Below, in pieces: positions 1-11,559 of a stretch of 64,000 bases of DNA. Numbering within the stretch: position 1 is the first letter of the stretch; each line of letters opens with the position of its first letter. Origin of the DNA: Rhodamnia argentea. Its lineage: Eukaryota > Streptophyta > Magnoliopsida > Myrtales > Myrtaceae. The notes beneath the pieces were generated by a model. The model worked only from the letters and a program-made list of their open reading frames with translations. It was not told the DNA's origin and ran no database searches. Both the position numbers and the translations under genes were made by a program. The stretch lies in the NCBI RefSeq assembly GCF_020921035.1, contig NC_063151.1:4030001-4094000 (forward strand), read 5' to 3'.

Positions 1-3000
1 GGGTTTCGGCGGAATCTTTAGTTTCTCGATCCTCGTATTTGTCTTGGATGAACTTTTGCGCAATCGCAAGGAAGGAGGGATCGGTTGATTAGTTAGCTTA
101 CTGTAGCTGGAGATTGAGTCGGGGGAGATTTGTTTTTTTTTTTCTTTTTCCTTTTTCAAATCAGCGATGGGAGTGAGGCGCGTGCTTCGAGATCGTGCAG
201 TGTATGTAGTCGTTCATGTTTGAGAAGTAAAGTATTGCTGATGGTCGGATCTGTCGTGGTTCAGGAAGGAAGCTGCACGCAACTGCGGAGGGTGATTCAG
301 ATGAGTTGGTCGATCCCCCAAAGGTCGAGGAGAAGCTTGGTGCAGTTTCAAATGGTTTGTCCACGGATTCTGATGTCGCCAAAAGGTCTTTTACCGATAA
401 GCTTGCGCTCCTTATTACTTAGTTTCCCCGTAAGGATTTACAGTCTTCTTGGGGTTGTGTATTGAGAGCTTGGAAATTTGATGTTGGTCCAGGGAAGCGG
501 AGACTATCTCAAAGAGGTCGCTCCGCAGCAATGCAGAAATTCCAAGCTGAGGTTTCTCGGCTCATGGACATCATTATCAACTCACTTTACGGCAACAAGG
601 ACATTTTCCTTAGGGAATTGATCTCCAATGCGTCTGATGTAAGCTTATCTTCTTTTATTAGAATGCAATATTTCCTGCTTTCTCTCTTTTGAAAAGGCTG
701 AAGTATCTTCCTGTTGATTCAGGCTCCGGACAAAATACATTCCTTTCCCTAACAGACAAGGAGATATTGGGAGAGGGTGATAATACTAAGCTTGAGATCC
801 AGGTTGGTTTGAAACCTTTTCCCAATTGGTTTTTGTGCTCTGGTATTGATTGGTCAAACTCATTGCTTAGCTCTTCTAGTCAATTCATAATTTCAAACTG
901 TATTTAACACGGTGGTTGATTAGTTACTGACCTGGTGGGTTGTTTATATCTGTATATTAAATTAGACAAAGAAAATAAGATTCTCTCCATCCGCAACAGA
1001 GGTATCGGGATGACAAAAGAGGATCTGATCAAGAATTTGGGAACAATTGCAAAGTCTGGAACTTCAGGTGCCTCAATATTTCCAAGCTCATGATGGTTTC
1101 TTGAATTACTTGAACGAACTCCTATTCATTCAATTATAATGTTTCATGCAGCATTTGTAGAGAAAATGCAGACGAGTGGAGATCTCAACCTTATTGGTCA
1201 ATTTGGAGTTGGTTTTTATTCCGTGTACCTTGTTGCTGACTATGTCGAAGTCATCAGCAAACATAATGATGACAAACAGTAAGATGATTGCATTATTGGG
1301 ATTATCAAATTTTCTGCCTTCAGTTGTCTTAACTGTGGCTATCTTATTACCTGGATTTCAGGTATGTTTGGGAATCAAAGGCTGATGGGGCATTTGCAAT
1401 TTCTGAAGACACATGGAATGAGCCGCGAGGATGTGGAACTGAGATTAAACTGGATCTAAGAGAGGAAGCTGGGGAATACTTGGAAGAGAGCAAATTGAAG
1501 GTGCATTCCTAATTCAGAGCATGGTCACAACTAGGTTCCATTTGTTCTTAGGGACTGTAGACTCTGGGATATTTTGCAACCTTTGCCTCATTTATCCTTC
1601 TCTAAATAATCAGCACTGATAACTTATTGGATTGGAACTAGATACGCACATTTTCTTCTGAACAAGCTGCATTCAAGGATGTGTTTGTGAGTTATACTAA
1701 TTTTTTTTATTGTTTTGCACTTTGCCTTTTTTTTTTATTGCCAGTAACGCCTTTGTCTTCTTTCTCTTGTTGTAAATGTTCCTTCACTGAGGTTCTCTTA
1801 TCTGCAAAGGCAGTCTGAGCTTATTTGTCATTACTGTCTATCCCTAAGCACAGTTCTGAACTTCAGAATCATGAAGTCAGTGCAGAACCAAAAAGCCTTG
1901 TGGGTTGTTATGCTGTCATACACTATACAGGTCTTATCTTGACTCTCTAGTTCTGACAGAGTTCTCAGCACCGATTTCTCATGAAAATTTTGTAGTATCT
2001 TAACTTTGCCAATAGTGGTCTCAATTTTGCGTTGGGGGTTCCCACTGATGTCACAATGGTTTGGTAACATCTGGCACCGGTTGTCTTCTGCAGGATTTAG
2101 TGAAGAAGTACTCAGAATTTATTAACTTTCCTATCTATTTGTGGGCAAGGAAAGAGGTCGATGTGAAAGTTCCCGCAGATGAGGATGAGGCAAGTGAGGA
2201 AGAGGAATCATGTGCATATCTTGAAAAGCCTTTCACTATATTTTAAATTTTAACATATTATTTTGTACTAGATTTAGTGGTAAACATGTCAATATGTGTC
2301 GAGATTACTATTGCATGTGCACTTATGTACTTTGCATCTTGATTAATAAAAAAAGCGGAAAAAAGCTCTTCTGAGGAAGAAGGGGATGAAGATGCTGAGA
2401 AAACTGACGATGAGGATGTGGAGAAAAAGCCAAAGACTAAGAAGGTGACTGAAACTACTTATGAATGGGAATTTTTGAATGATGTGAAGGCTATATGGCT
2501 GAGAAACCCAAAGGAGGTGACTGAGGAGGAATACACGAAGTTCTATCACTCTCTAGCGAAGGTAAATGACTATCCCTGCATCTGGGGATGATTCATCATC
2601 ATGTTCTTCCAGTTTTAACTGTCCTTAGATAGTCCCTCATTAACAGTTGTTCATCTTTCGACAGGATTTCAGTGATGAGAAGCCTTTAGCATGGAGTCAC
2701 TTTACTGCTGAAGGTGATGTTGAGTTCAAGGCAGTTCTCTTTGTGCCGCCTAAGGCGCCTCATGATTTGTATGAAAGTTATTATAATTCCAACAAATCGA
2801 ACTTGAAGCTATATGTTCGACGGGTATTCATTTCTGATGAATTTGACAAACTTTTACCCAAGTGTCTGAACTTTTTGAAGGTCACCGGATTGTGCTCAGT
2901 TCTAGCTGTTTTATCCATAATGAGAAACATGGTTTTCTAATATTGGTTTCTAGATCGTGTTTCTCAAAGAAGTGTTTGTTTCCGAGGGTCTTGTTGATTC

Positions 3001-4985
3001 TGACACATTGCCCCTGAATGTATCGAGGGAAATGCTTCAACAACACAGCAGCTTGAAGACAATTAAGAAGAAACTTATCAGGAAGGCGTTTGATATGATC
3101 CGTAAGATTGCTGAGGAGGATCCGGAGGATGCTAACAACAAAGACAAGAAAGGTACGAGCGGCATCTCTCATCTTGAAGTAACCTTTCCTCTCTAGATGA
3201 AAATGTCATGACATTATGTGTTTACTACTCCTCTTTGAAGGATCTCTAGATTTCTTAAGGGATTGCTTTGTTAAGTTGTGATAACTGTGTTAGGAGTTAG
3301 AGCTAGTCTTTTGTTCATTAAAACAGTTTGATGATCTTTCCAATTCATTTTCTACTGCCTGCTTAATGACTTTTCGCTGTTGGGAGCAGATACTGAAAAA
3401 ACTGTTGATGAAGATGATGAGAAGAAAGGTCAATACGCAAAATTCTGGAATGAGTTTGGCAAGTCCATTAAACTCGGTATAATTGAAGATGCCACTAACA
3501 GAACCGGTTGGCTAAGCTCCTCAGATTTGAGAGGTATGATGAAACGCTTTTCCCTGCATTCTTAAATATAATGTGGAATGACCAACTTATATTGGCCTGA
3601 CTTATTTTTGTTTCCCATTATTTCTGCAGTACCAAGTCCGATGGTCAATTAACTTCACTGGACCAGTACATCTCAAGAATGAAATCTGGCCAGAAGGATA
3701 TCTTTTATATAACGGGAAACAGCAAGGAACAGCTAGAGAAGTCTCCATTCCTTGAGAGACTCTAGAAGAAAAATTATGAGGTTTGTGTTTTCCTTTTCTT
3801 TGTTGTGCAAAACCTATTAATTTTTTTTTTGACATTAAGTGCAAGATTGTAACTAGTTAATTACGCTTATGATACTTTGTTAATCTTTTCTTATATCGCG
3901 GTCGTGAATTTTGATGCTGATGGCTGTCTGTACCTTTACCTTGCTGGTTATTTTATTCACCAATCCCGTGGATGAGTACCTAATGCAATACCTAATGGAT
4001 TATGAAGATAAGAAATTCCAGAATGTGTCCTAGGAGGGTTTGAAACTTGGAAAAGACTCAGAAAGATAAGGACCTCAAGGAGTCTTTCAAGTAGCTGACC
4101 AAATGGTGGAAGAGTGCTCTTGCCAGTGACAATATTGATGATGTGAAGATAAGCAATTCGTTTGGATAACACTCCTTGTGTGGTGGTGACTTCAAAATAT
4201 GGATGGAGTGCAAATATGGAAAGGATCATGCAGTCACAGACCCTAGCGGATGCTAACAAGCAGGCATAAATGCGTGGAAAGAGGGTCCGTGAGATTAATC
4301 CAAGACATCCAATCATCAAGGAGCTTCGAGAAAGGGTGGTGAAGGACCCTGAGTTACGCATAGTTTTTCATGTATACTCTAACTAGTAATCTCTCTATTC
4401 TTGGCTGAACTAACATGCGCAACCTTGAAATAAAATGACTTTACCATGTAAATGGATAACTGTTCCTCTTTGAAGATATTGTAATTTATTTTCCTGAATT
4501 TTCCCTTGTTAAGGTCAAATAATGTTTTAGTGTGTGGGAGTGTTATCAATTAAACGCCTAAGATTTCATTTTTTTACACAACTTTGAAGGTTCTTTATCT
4601 CACAAAGTTTTAAAAAAAAAAATTCGATATGAAAGTTCCAAAGTAGGTTTGGTCTGTGTTTTTGGCTTTGCAAATTTTGATAGTTACTACTGGTGGTGAT
4701 ATTGTTAGGGGCGGAGCTAGTAAAATAGCTGGCAAGTACATGTTCCTTGAGGAACGTTAGGCCAGTTAAAGCAAATTCACGCTTTTGTAGATGCTTTGTT
4801 TGGCTTGGCTAGGCTGGACTCATTGTGCTTATTGTCTTTAAAAGGCTGAAGATGTCAGTAGTTTTATGGATGCATTTTTCCCTATGCAATCAACCTCTGT
4901 ATACCCTTTGTTTCCCACTTATTATCATATCTTGTCTGATATGATTTGGAAGCTTATAGTGAGACAAAGCGTCTGATTGAGTTCT
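1..4985 (+). pseudogene. Decayed endoplasmin (GRP94/HSP90B) copy, 5' and 3' incomplete
   Basis: This is a near-identical relative of the intact gene at 34731-40227, exon for exon. Exons 2-14 can be placed, for example exon 2 at 265-385, exon 3 at 493-638 and exon 4 at 723-802. The signal-peptide exon is upstream of the window and the last exon (KDEL end) is absent. Visible lesions: an 8-bp deletion in exon 3; a 1-bp deletion in exon 4; AG to AT at the exon-5 acceptor; the ATP-pocket motif IRDRGIGM changed to IRNRGIGM; a 1-bp deletion near 3501; a TAG near 3763; loss of the CAG acceptor before 3950; then TAG, TAG and TAA codons and two 1-bp insertions between 4030 and 4270. It cannot make an HSP90 protein. 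Similarity stops near 4985, inside the last intron, where the sequence jumps to one matching about 47710. Confidence 0.93.
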
Positions 4986-5419
4986 GGAAGCTTATTGTAC
5001 CTGCTTCTGCCTGATACTGAAGACGACACTAGGGGCTCGCATGAAAACACTTCAAATTTTTCATTTCTCTGCCGGAAGCCCATTCGACAGAGAAATGCGT
5101 TTGATAAAAATCTGATCGAAGTAGAAAGCCGTTTGATAAAAAATTTGACTTCTTGTTGTGTTTTTCAATTCTGAAGTGAAAAATCTTGCTCGATCAGATT
5201 TTGAGTCTCATCCAAGAAGTAAAAAATGTTCACTTCGCTCGGTCCGTAATAGCTTCTGTCATGAATTTCGTTTCTCTGTCGATCAGATTTTGAGCCTTAT
5301 TATCCTCTTCTGTCAACGCCTAGTTCTCTCCCTCTTCAATGAATGTTCTCGGTCACGCCCAGTTCTCTCCCTCTTCAACGAATGTTCTCTCTCCCTCTTC
5401 AACAAAAATTTTCTCTTCT

Positions 5420-5800
5420 CCGCCTCCGCCGTCGCCTCCCGATTCGCACGTCCGACAACCTCTTGTCGGTTGCGATTCATCCTTTGTGTTGAAGGAAGTC
5501 GGATCTGCAAGGTTAGGGTTCTCTCTCTATTCCGTCTTCAACGCCGAACGTTTCTCTCCGGATCAACGCTCCACAATGTTCTCGGTCACTCTCAACCACG
5601 CATCCATCTCCGCCTCCGCCGTCGCCTCCTAATTCGCACGTCCGATGACCTTTTCTCAGCTGCGATTTGTCTTTTGTGTCGAAATAAGTCGGATCTGCGA
5701 GGTTAGGGTTTTCTCTCTCTATTTGGCTTCGGTTTCCTCTCACCTCGGCGGTTCCGCCGTCGCCTCCTAATTCGCACGTCCGATGACCTTTTCTCGGTTG
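5420..5800 (+). repeat. Three tandem copies of a subterminal unit in the Harbinger-like element
   Basis: A unit containing GCCGTCGCCTCC, TTCGCACGTCCGA and (in the first two copies) GTCGGATCTGC followed by AGGTTAGGGTT occurs at about 5428, 5616 and 5756. The third copy is truncated. The unit resembles promoter or 5'UTR sequence rather than coding sequence. Confidence 0.7.
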
Positions 5801-6674
5801 TATTGTTTGCTTCCAGTTTTGTGCGCCTTGTGGAATTCTAGTTTATCTCCCTCCCCCTCTTTCATACGGGATAGCTTGTCTCGCTAATCCTGAATTTGCA
5901 GGATCAGTGCGCTGTTTCTTGTTGGTTGGGACGTTGTTTTTGAATTGTGGGTATGTTGGTTTTTTCCCTCCGGGTCTTGTGGCGTCTTTGTTCAATTAAT
6001 TATGCAACATATAGGTGAAAGGGATATATCTACTCTTTCCCATTTAGTAGATCTATCTCTATGACTTGAGTAATCTCCTGTTGTTGCGATTGCAGGTCAA
6101 GCTTTGGGACATTGGTACTCATTTATCTAACCCTTAGAGTTAGACATAATGGTAATAGCCTCGAGCATAGCTTGTGACAGTTTGATGCTATTATGTTCTG
6201 TTTAGATTGGTTATTGTAGATCCTTCTTTCCTGTTTATTTCTAGTGTGAGTGTCACTACACTTATGTGTACATAGACGAATCTGTTCAACTGCTTTAAAC
6301 TTGGATCGCTTGATAATGATTACTGTGGTTTAATGCATGTATGTAGGGATTTAATGAGCATCGGACAGCATGTATGTTGACATCTCTTTTTGCAATGAAA
6401 CTTGTTGCTTCATGCTTTCTGTGCACATAACATTTCTTTTTTACGTTCTATCCAATTTCTTGAACAGGAATAGGATCATATAAGCGATACTCTCCGGAAG
6501 GATTGCATTTGGTTAACAAAGGTAGTGATATGCGCAACTTTTGCATTTCAAAATTACTGTTTCAGCAGATTGATTATTATGAAATGCGCATAAGCAAGTT
6601 CTTTATGGATTGAACGAATGTTTTAATTCATTTTAATGATTTGGCTCATGTTATACTCGATCGGTTTACATTAA

Positions 6675-7696
6675 ATGGCATCCCAAAAAGAAACGGTCAT
6701 TGCTAAGTGGACCGAGCCATTGACGCAATTATTGGTAAGCTTGATGGTAGACGAGGTTAATAAGGGGAATCGGACTACCTCTACCTTCAACAAAGCATAG
6801 TGGAATAACATTTAGCGCGAGTTCAATAAGCGGACAGGGTGACAATATTCTATGGACAAGTTCAAGAACAGGGCATTCAAACCGAAGAAGCCGTATGGCG
6901 GTTTCAAGAAGCTCCTTAACCAAACCGGATTTGGATGAGACAATATAAACAACGGGGTTGTTGTGGATGATGAAACTCTCTGGGAGACTCATGTGAAGGT
7001 ATAGCCCGACTTTTGAGATTTTTGTTCTAGCTTCATATGTATGTTTATTGAAACTTGTTGATGCATGTCCTATTGAAAATGGCGCAGGAACATACCGAAC
7101 GGGCTACATTTAGAAAGGAAGGGTTTTTTTTTGTATCCCCACTTTGTGTGGTGTTTGAGGATACATATGCTACTGGAGAGTTTGCATAAGGCAATGTGCA
7201 AGATCGGATGTCATCAGAGGACGGTGCTAGGGATGAATTTGTTGGTAGTGTCTCATGAGGTACACTGGAGGAAGTAAGGGTGCAAGAATCTCTGTCGGAA
7301 GATGGGTTGCATAATGAACACCAAACTAGGCAAGGGTTGGATGATGAACCGAGGGCTACCCCGGTTCTTGAGAAACACGGGTTGAATAGGACTCCAAATT
7401 TGAAGAGGAGGAGAAAGAGCACTTCATACGAATTTGATCGCGCATGCAAAGCCATTTTAGAATCTCTCCAATTTAGAATGACTCAATCATCACATACATA
7501 TGTCACCTCTCAAACCCCACAGCCTGTAGACCCCTACTCCATGGGAGCCTTCATTGCCATCCCGAAAAGCATGCCCGACATGGAACCGACATTTTATGCC
7601 AAAGCTCTGAATCATGGTTCCACGGATGTTGCTTGGAGAGAGGGTTTCATCTTGACGGAACTCGAATGGCGACGTTATGTGCTTGATTCTATTTAA
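6675..7696 (+). pseudogene. Myb/SANT-like DNA-binding protein of the transposon, broken
   Basis: Exon 1 (6675 to about 6996) starts ATG-GCA-TCC and reads through a Myb/SANT-like (Myb_DNA-bind_3) domain: FNKA-stop-WNNI, then YSMDKFKNR and YGGFKKLLNQTGFG-stop-D, ending ETLWETHVK. It has four in-frame stops: two TAG and two TGA, one of which replaces the Trp expected in TGFGWD. Exon 2 follows a CAG acceptor at 7086 and has two further in-frame stops near its start. From 7280 to 7696 it is open and carries the conserved C-terminal part ending LEWRRYVLDSI. In PIF/Harbinger elements such Myb-like proteins work with the transposase in binding the element ends. This copy cannot be functional. Several nonsense codons look like C-to-T or G-to-A transitions. 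Confidence 0.82.
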
Positions 7697-9965
7697 GTAG
7701 ATGTTGACATATGTTATGGATTTCTATGTGGATTTATAAGATTAAAAGACCTATGTATTTGAGACATTCTAGCTTAGGCTTTTTTCTTTATTTATTTATG
7801 CAGCTATAGTTATTTTGTGGCTGGTTTCCTCGTTGATATTGAATTGCGTAGTTATGTGTTGACTATTATTTAGATTTCTTTACTTGTCAACAGATAAAGT
7901 CTTTCATTTCTTTCTCTCTTTTCACCTTATAATATCGTGTGGTGTCGTCTGTTGATGCCTTTCGTTTTATAGGAAATATGGAGGGAGTTAGTGCGGTAGC
8001 TTCAGTTGGAGAAAATGAACCAAGTTGGGAAGACTTTGATGATGACTATTATCATATACTTATGGCATGGTTGTGTCTTGGTAAGCTACACATAGCTATG
8101 CGCACGAGAGAACCTATTTAAGAGGAGGCCCAAAACCGACTAAATATTCCTCAAATATTCGGGTCTTTAACTTTCAAGCAATTCAAAGTAGCGAGTGGTG
8201 CTTTGGGAAATTCAACTCTCAGGTTCAACACTAACAGAGGAGGCCCAAAAGACCTAAAACAGAGCTAGAATTCCATTGGCTCGCTGGTCGCCAGTTTCAC
8301 AGTAAAAAGCAATGGAGACTCAATTTTTGAGTAAGCAAAGGACCCAATTCTAGCTTAGCTGAAGCCATCAAGTTCAGAATTTCCCATTCCCCGACTCTAA
8401 AATGTCAATTCTAGTTCTCGGAGTCGCGTACACACAAATTCGGTACTGCATCCCCTTTTATTTTTATTTGTAATTTTTTTTTCTTTCCGTCGATGAGCCC
8501 AGCCGAAAGAACCCAAACGCGACACCCTCAGCATGTACTTGACATGCATGAATTCTACCGTACAACGCAGCTACTCCCCATGCCCGGGCCGAGACTTCCG
8601 AACCAATTTGCCACCCGACTCACCGATGTCGACACGCATTGCAAGGCTAGTAAATGGTTTAGAGAAATAACTTGCCTCGATTCTTCACCCTCAAGAGAGG
8701 CCGCAAGACCGCCACGAATCGTTGCCGCACCACCACAACCACAAGCTCGTCTATTCTTCCACACGATCGAATGAGAGATGAGCGATTGAGAGCACGAGCG
8801 ACGCCGATGAGACAGAATTTGCGGTTCCTGGGTGTCACAAAGAGAGTGGCGATGGGTGGTAAAATAATCTTCACAACAGGAATTGAGGTCAAAATGGAGC
8901 TGTCCTTGGGAATTCGGGCGAGATGTGATGGAAGTGAGGGTGGGATGGAGATTTGGTGAGGAGTTGTTTGCACGCCTTGGGCTGCAGCTGAAAACGAAAA
9001 TGAGGAACGAGGGGGCAAATATGAGAAGGAGAAGGGGCAGTACAGGAGGTGGAGATGGTAGTGGCGTGGGTAAACTTGCCACATGGTGATGAGGTGTCGG
9101 CCAGATATGAAGGGGTGGGCTGAGCAAAGGGTTTTGCGGTTTAACCGCGAACCATATTTGCGTCGGGGCCAAGTTCATACACAAATATTGCGCCCAACTA
9201 ATTTATTATTTTCAAAATCTCACTGCGCGAAAATAATAATAATCCAAATCTAATATCGACTAATTCGCTTGTGAAAATTTAGGCCGTCACACAAGGGCTT
9301 TGGCGGTGAGCATCCAACGGCCGACGAGAGTAGCCACGAAGGGAGGAGCAAGGGTCGTCCATCATTCGATGGCCGTCGACGTAGTCTTCCGTCCTAAAGG
9401 AGGGACGATCTTCGGTGGCTTTAGCACGCGAGACGTCAAAGAAAACGTTTGGTCGTTCCCACAGTATTGATTTGTTTTTCTGGACATGGCGACTCACTAA
9501 TGGCGGTGGAATCGGAAAGCTTTCGAGGGAAAGACATCGTCCCCGAAATGGACTCATTCTCTCGTGCGGGGCCGAAAGAGGACGATGAAGAGAAACCAAA
9601 CTAGGTTTCTCAATTTGCCTGGTCTGTTTTTGGGAGGAGCGGGGGTATCGTATTTTTCATTTTACCCAGAAATGAAAGATGAGAACAAAAAAAAAAAAAT
9701 TGTTCTAATAACATCTTTGAAGTAGAAATTTTCACCCATTATCAAACGAATTTCTATTTCAGAAGCTGAAATTTCGAGTCATTAGCAAACGAATTTCTAT
9801 TTCAGAAGCTGAAATTTATGTTAGTTATCAAACGCATTTCTCAACTAGAAATCAACTTCTGAAGTAGAAATTGAAAAATCAACTTCTGCTCAAAAGTAAA
9901 AACAGAAAAACCAACTTTTTGCTAAAAGCCATTCTCAGTTGGAGAAGTGTTTTCATGCGCACCCC

Positions 9966-10774
9966 AGAGGGTCTAGAAATCGAAAAGGAAGGAGAAAGAA
10001 TCGAGGCTTTCGACGCTTTCGAGAATCTTGTGTCTTCCATTGTCACATTGTTAATAGAAGGTATCACTGAACCCTTTCCTTTCAAAGCTTTGGGCTACCA
10101 CCATCCAATAGAATGAAGACAAAGCCACCCACCTCCCAAACAAGTAAGACAGATTCGATTCTCCAAAGATTAGATTCATCCAATTCTTTGCCCGTTTGAC
10201 AGTTTTGCATCAGTGTCTCTTTCCACTTATGGTCGTCGTTTCACTCCAAGTGGCTCGCAAATAGATCAGACTTCAAACTCGTTCACCTTTTGTCTTCTAT
10301 TCACTCATTCAAATTTTCAATTTTTTTTTTTTGGCTTGTTCTTTGGTATGAAGAAGGAAGTCACACGAGGCTTGCAATTACGGCAAAGTGGGCTTCTTTA
10401 GGCCGTGGCCATCACTCAAGCAAATTTCTTCAGATTCACAACAGAGTGTAACACATTCGAAAGATACAGAACAGCCGCTTTCTGTGTTTTTCTCAAGAAC
10501 CTTATTCCATCTCCAATGGGCTCTTCCTTTCCGTAATTCCTTACTTACAGATCGCTGAAAGTATAAATTGCGCCAAACAGGTGAAAACAAACGATTGGAG
10601 ATAATAATTTGAATTACCATTCCCGAAAAAGAGAAGTTGAATATCTACACGAAATCGCCTCGAATGTGGGCCTCTTCCTGAGGGTGAGACTGACTAACTC
10701 GTGTACACGGAACAATGTGTTAGAAGAGTGATTACGAATGTAGAAAACAGAGAAGTAGAGAGACGACGAGAGGA
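9966..10774. repeat. Duplicated non-coding block, copy 1
   Basis: About 0.8 kb closely matching 47751-48534, beginning AGAGGGTCTAGAAATCG and ending GACGACGAGAGGA, after which the two copies diverge abruptly. No gene is recognisable in it. It is the distal part of the same duplicated unit that carries the endoplasmin copies, separated here from the pseudogene by the transposon. Confidence 0.88.
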
Positions 10775-10984
10775 CGAATTCAGCTAGGTTTTGTACCTAA
10801 ACTATTAAGAGTGGAGATTCGGGTGGACTCCATGAATGGTCTCGTGGTTTTTATCCTTCGTATTGAAGGAGTTTTCCACGTAAAAATTTTTGGTGTCATT
10901 TTTCTTTCGGTTAGTATATTTCCATTGGTTGTGCTCGATTCATTTTCTCATATATAGGTTTAGTCAAAGAAGGAAATCTATTTA

Positions 10985-11306
10985 TTGTTTTGCCCAATGT
11001 GGTAGTTGGTTTATAAGTGTGAGGGAAAGTATCGTCTTTTGAGCTATTTTTTTGGATGAGAGATGATCAAGACCACCCAACATCGGTATCAGAGCCAGGT
11101 TACCAACAAGTCTGGACCCAACAATCATACGGGAGAAATACGGGTTGTCGCTGCTTCCGACCCATCGCCCGATGTGTGAGGGAGAGATTATTGGAGTTGT
11201 CCCATATCGATTGTGGAAGGGGCTGATGGTCGGTTTATAAGTGTGAGGAAAAACATCGTCCTTTGAACTAGCTTTTAGGATGCGAGAGGCCTAAGACCAC
11301 CCAACA
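10985..11306 (+). mobile_element. TRIM-like miniature LTR retroelement
   Basis: Two related direct repeats of about 100-115 bp share GGTTTATAAGTGTGAGG, ATCGTC, TTTGA(G/A)CTA and AAGACCACCCAACA. The first ends at 11082 and the second runs from about 11191 to 11306. Directly after the first repeat is a primer-binding site complementary to initiator tRNA-Met (11083-11101). A purine-rich tract GAGGGAGAGA precedes the second repeat. The internal region is only about 100 bp with no coding capacity. The arrangement LTR, PBS, PPT, LTR at this size is that of a terminal-repeat retrotransposon in miniature. The 5' repeat is degraded at its start. Confidence 0.8.
11083..11101 (+). other. Primer-binding site for initiator tRNA-Met
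   Basis: The sequence TCGGTATCAGAGCCAGGTT is the usual plant TGGTATCAGAGC primer site with one change, placed immediately 3' of the first LTR-like repeat. Confidence 0.8.
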
Positions 11307-11385
11307 CCCACTTCATCCATTCTCTTGAAGAACGCATGAACTTATTCAAATTTCCCCTGTCTGGACAGAGATACCAAATGCAAGT

Positions 11386-11555
11386 GGGAGGAGATTTCAC
11401 CGAAGAAGTGCTGTTGAGGGAGACCCACGAAGGGATTCGACCGAAACTCGCTGGTCTTGCGGGTAAAATGGGCGGGAGGAGATTTCACCGAAGAAGTGCT
11501 GTTGAGGGAGACCCACGAAGGGATTCGACCGAAACTCGCTGGTCTTGCGGATAAA
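11386..11555 (+). repeat. Two tandem copies of an 88-bp unit
   Basis: The unit starting GGGAGGAGATTTCACC and ending near CTGGTCTTGCGG is repeated almost perfectly at 11386 and 11474. The period of 88 is not a multiple of three, so any reading frame would shift between copies. The flanking sequence 11330-11700 has an open frame but I recognise no protein. Confidence 0.85.
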
Positions 11556-11559
11556 ATCT

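Larger units (their letters stand above)
5032..9965. mobile_element. PIF/Harbinger-like DNA transposon, defective
   Basis: The ends form a 22-bp imperfect terminal inverted repeat: GGGGCTCGCATGAAAACAC at the left and the complement of GGGGTGCGCATGAAAACAC at the right. Subterminal motifs are also inverted: AGAAATGCGTTTGATAA on the left and TTATCAAACG(C/A)ATTTCT on the right, three times. The left flank CACTA and right flank AGAGGG are joined as CACTAGAGGG at 47748 in the paralogous block, so that block shows the unoccupied site. The target duplication is too short to define (1-3 bp, compatible with CTA/TAG). A broken Myb/SANT ORF inside is typical of PIF/Harbinger elements. A 48-codon acidic ORF at 7978-8121 may be a start of the transposase, but no DDE nuclease was recognised. 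The stretch 8130-9600 holds only GC-richer sequence without a recognisable gene. The family assignment is inference from ends plus Myb/SANT. Confidence 0.82.

Noticed and set aside
1-4400. Reading the first endoplasmin copy as a functional gene
   Set aside because: It has too many independent lesions (frameshifts, stops, lost acceptors, missing last exon).
8555-9184. 209-codon minus-strand ORF
   Set aside because: It overlaps other ORFs on both strands in a GC-rich transposon interior, shows no domain and has low-complexity Leu/Pro/Ser composition.
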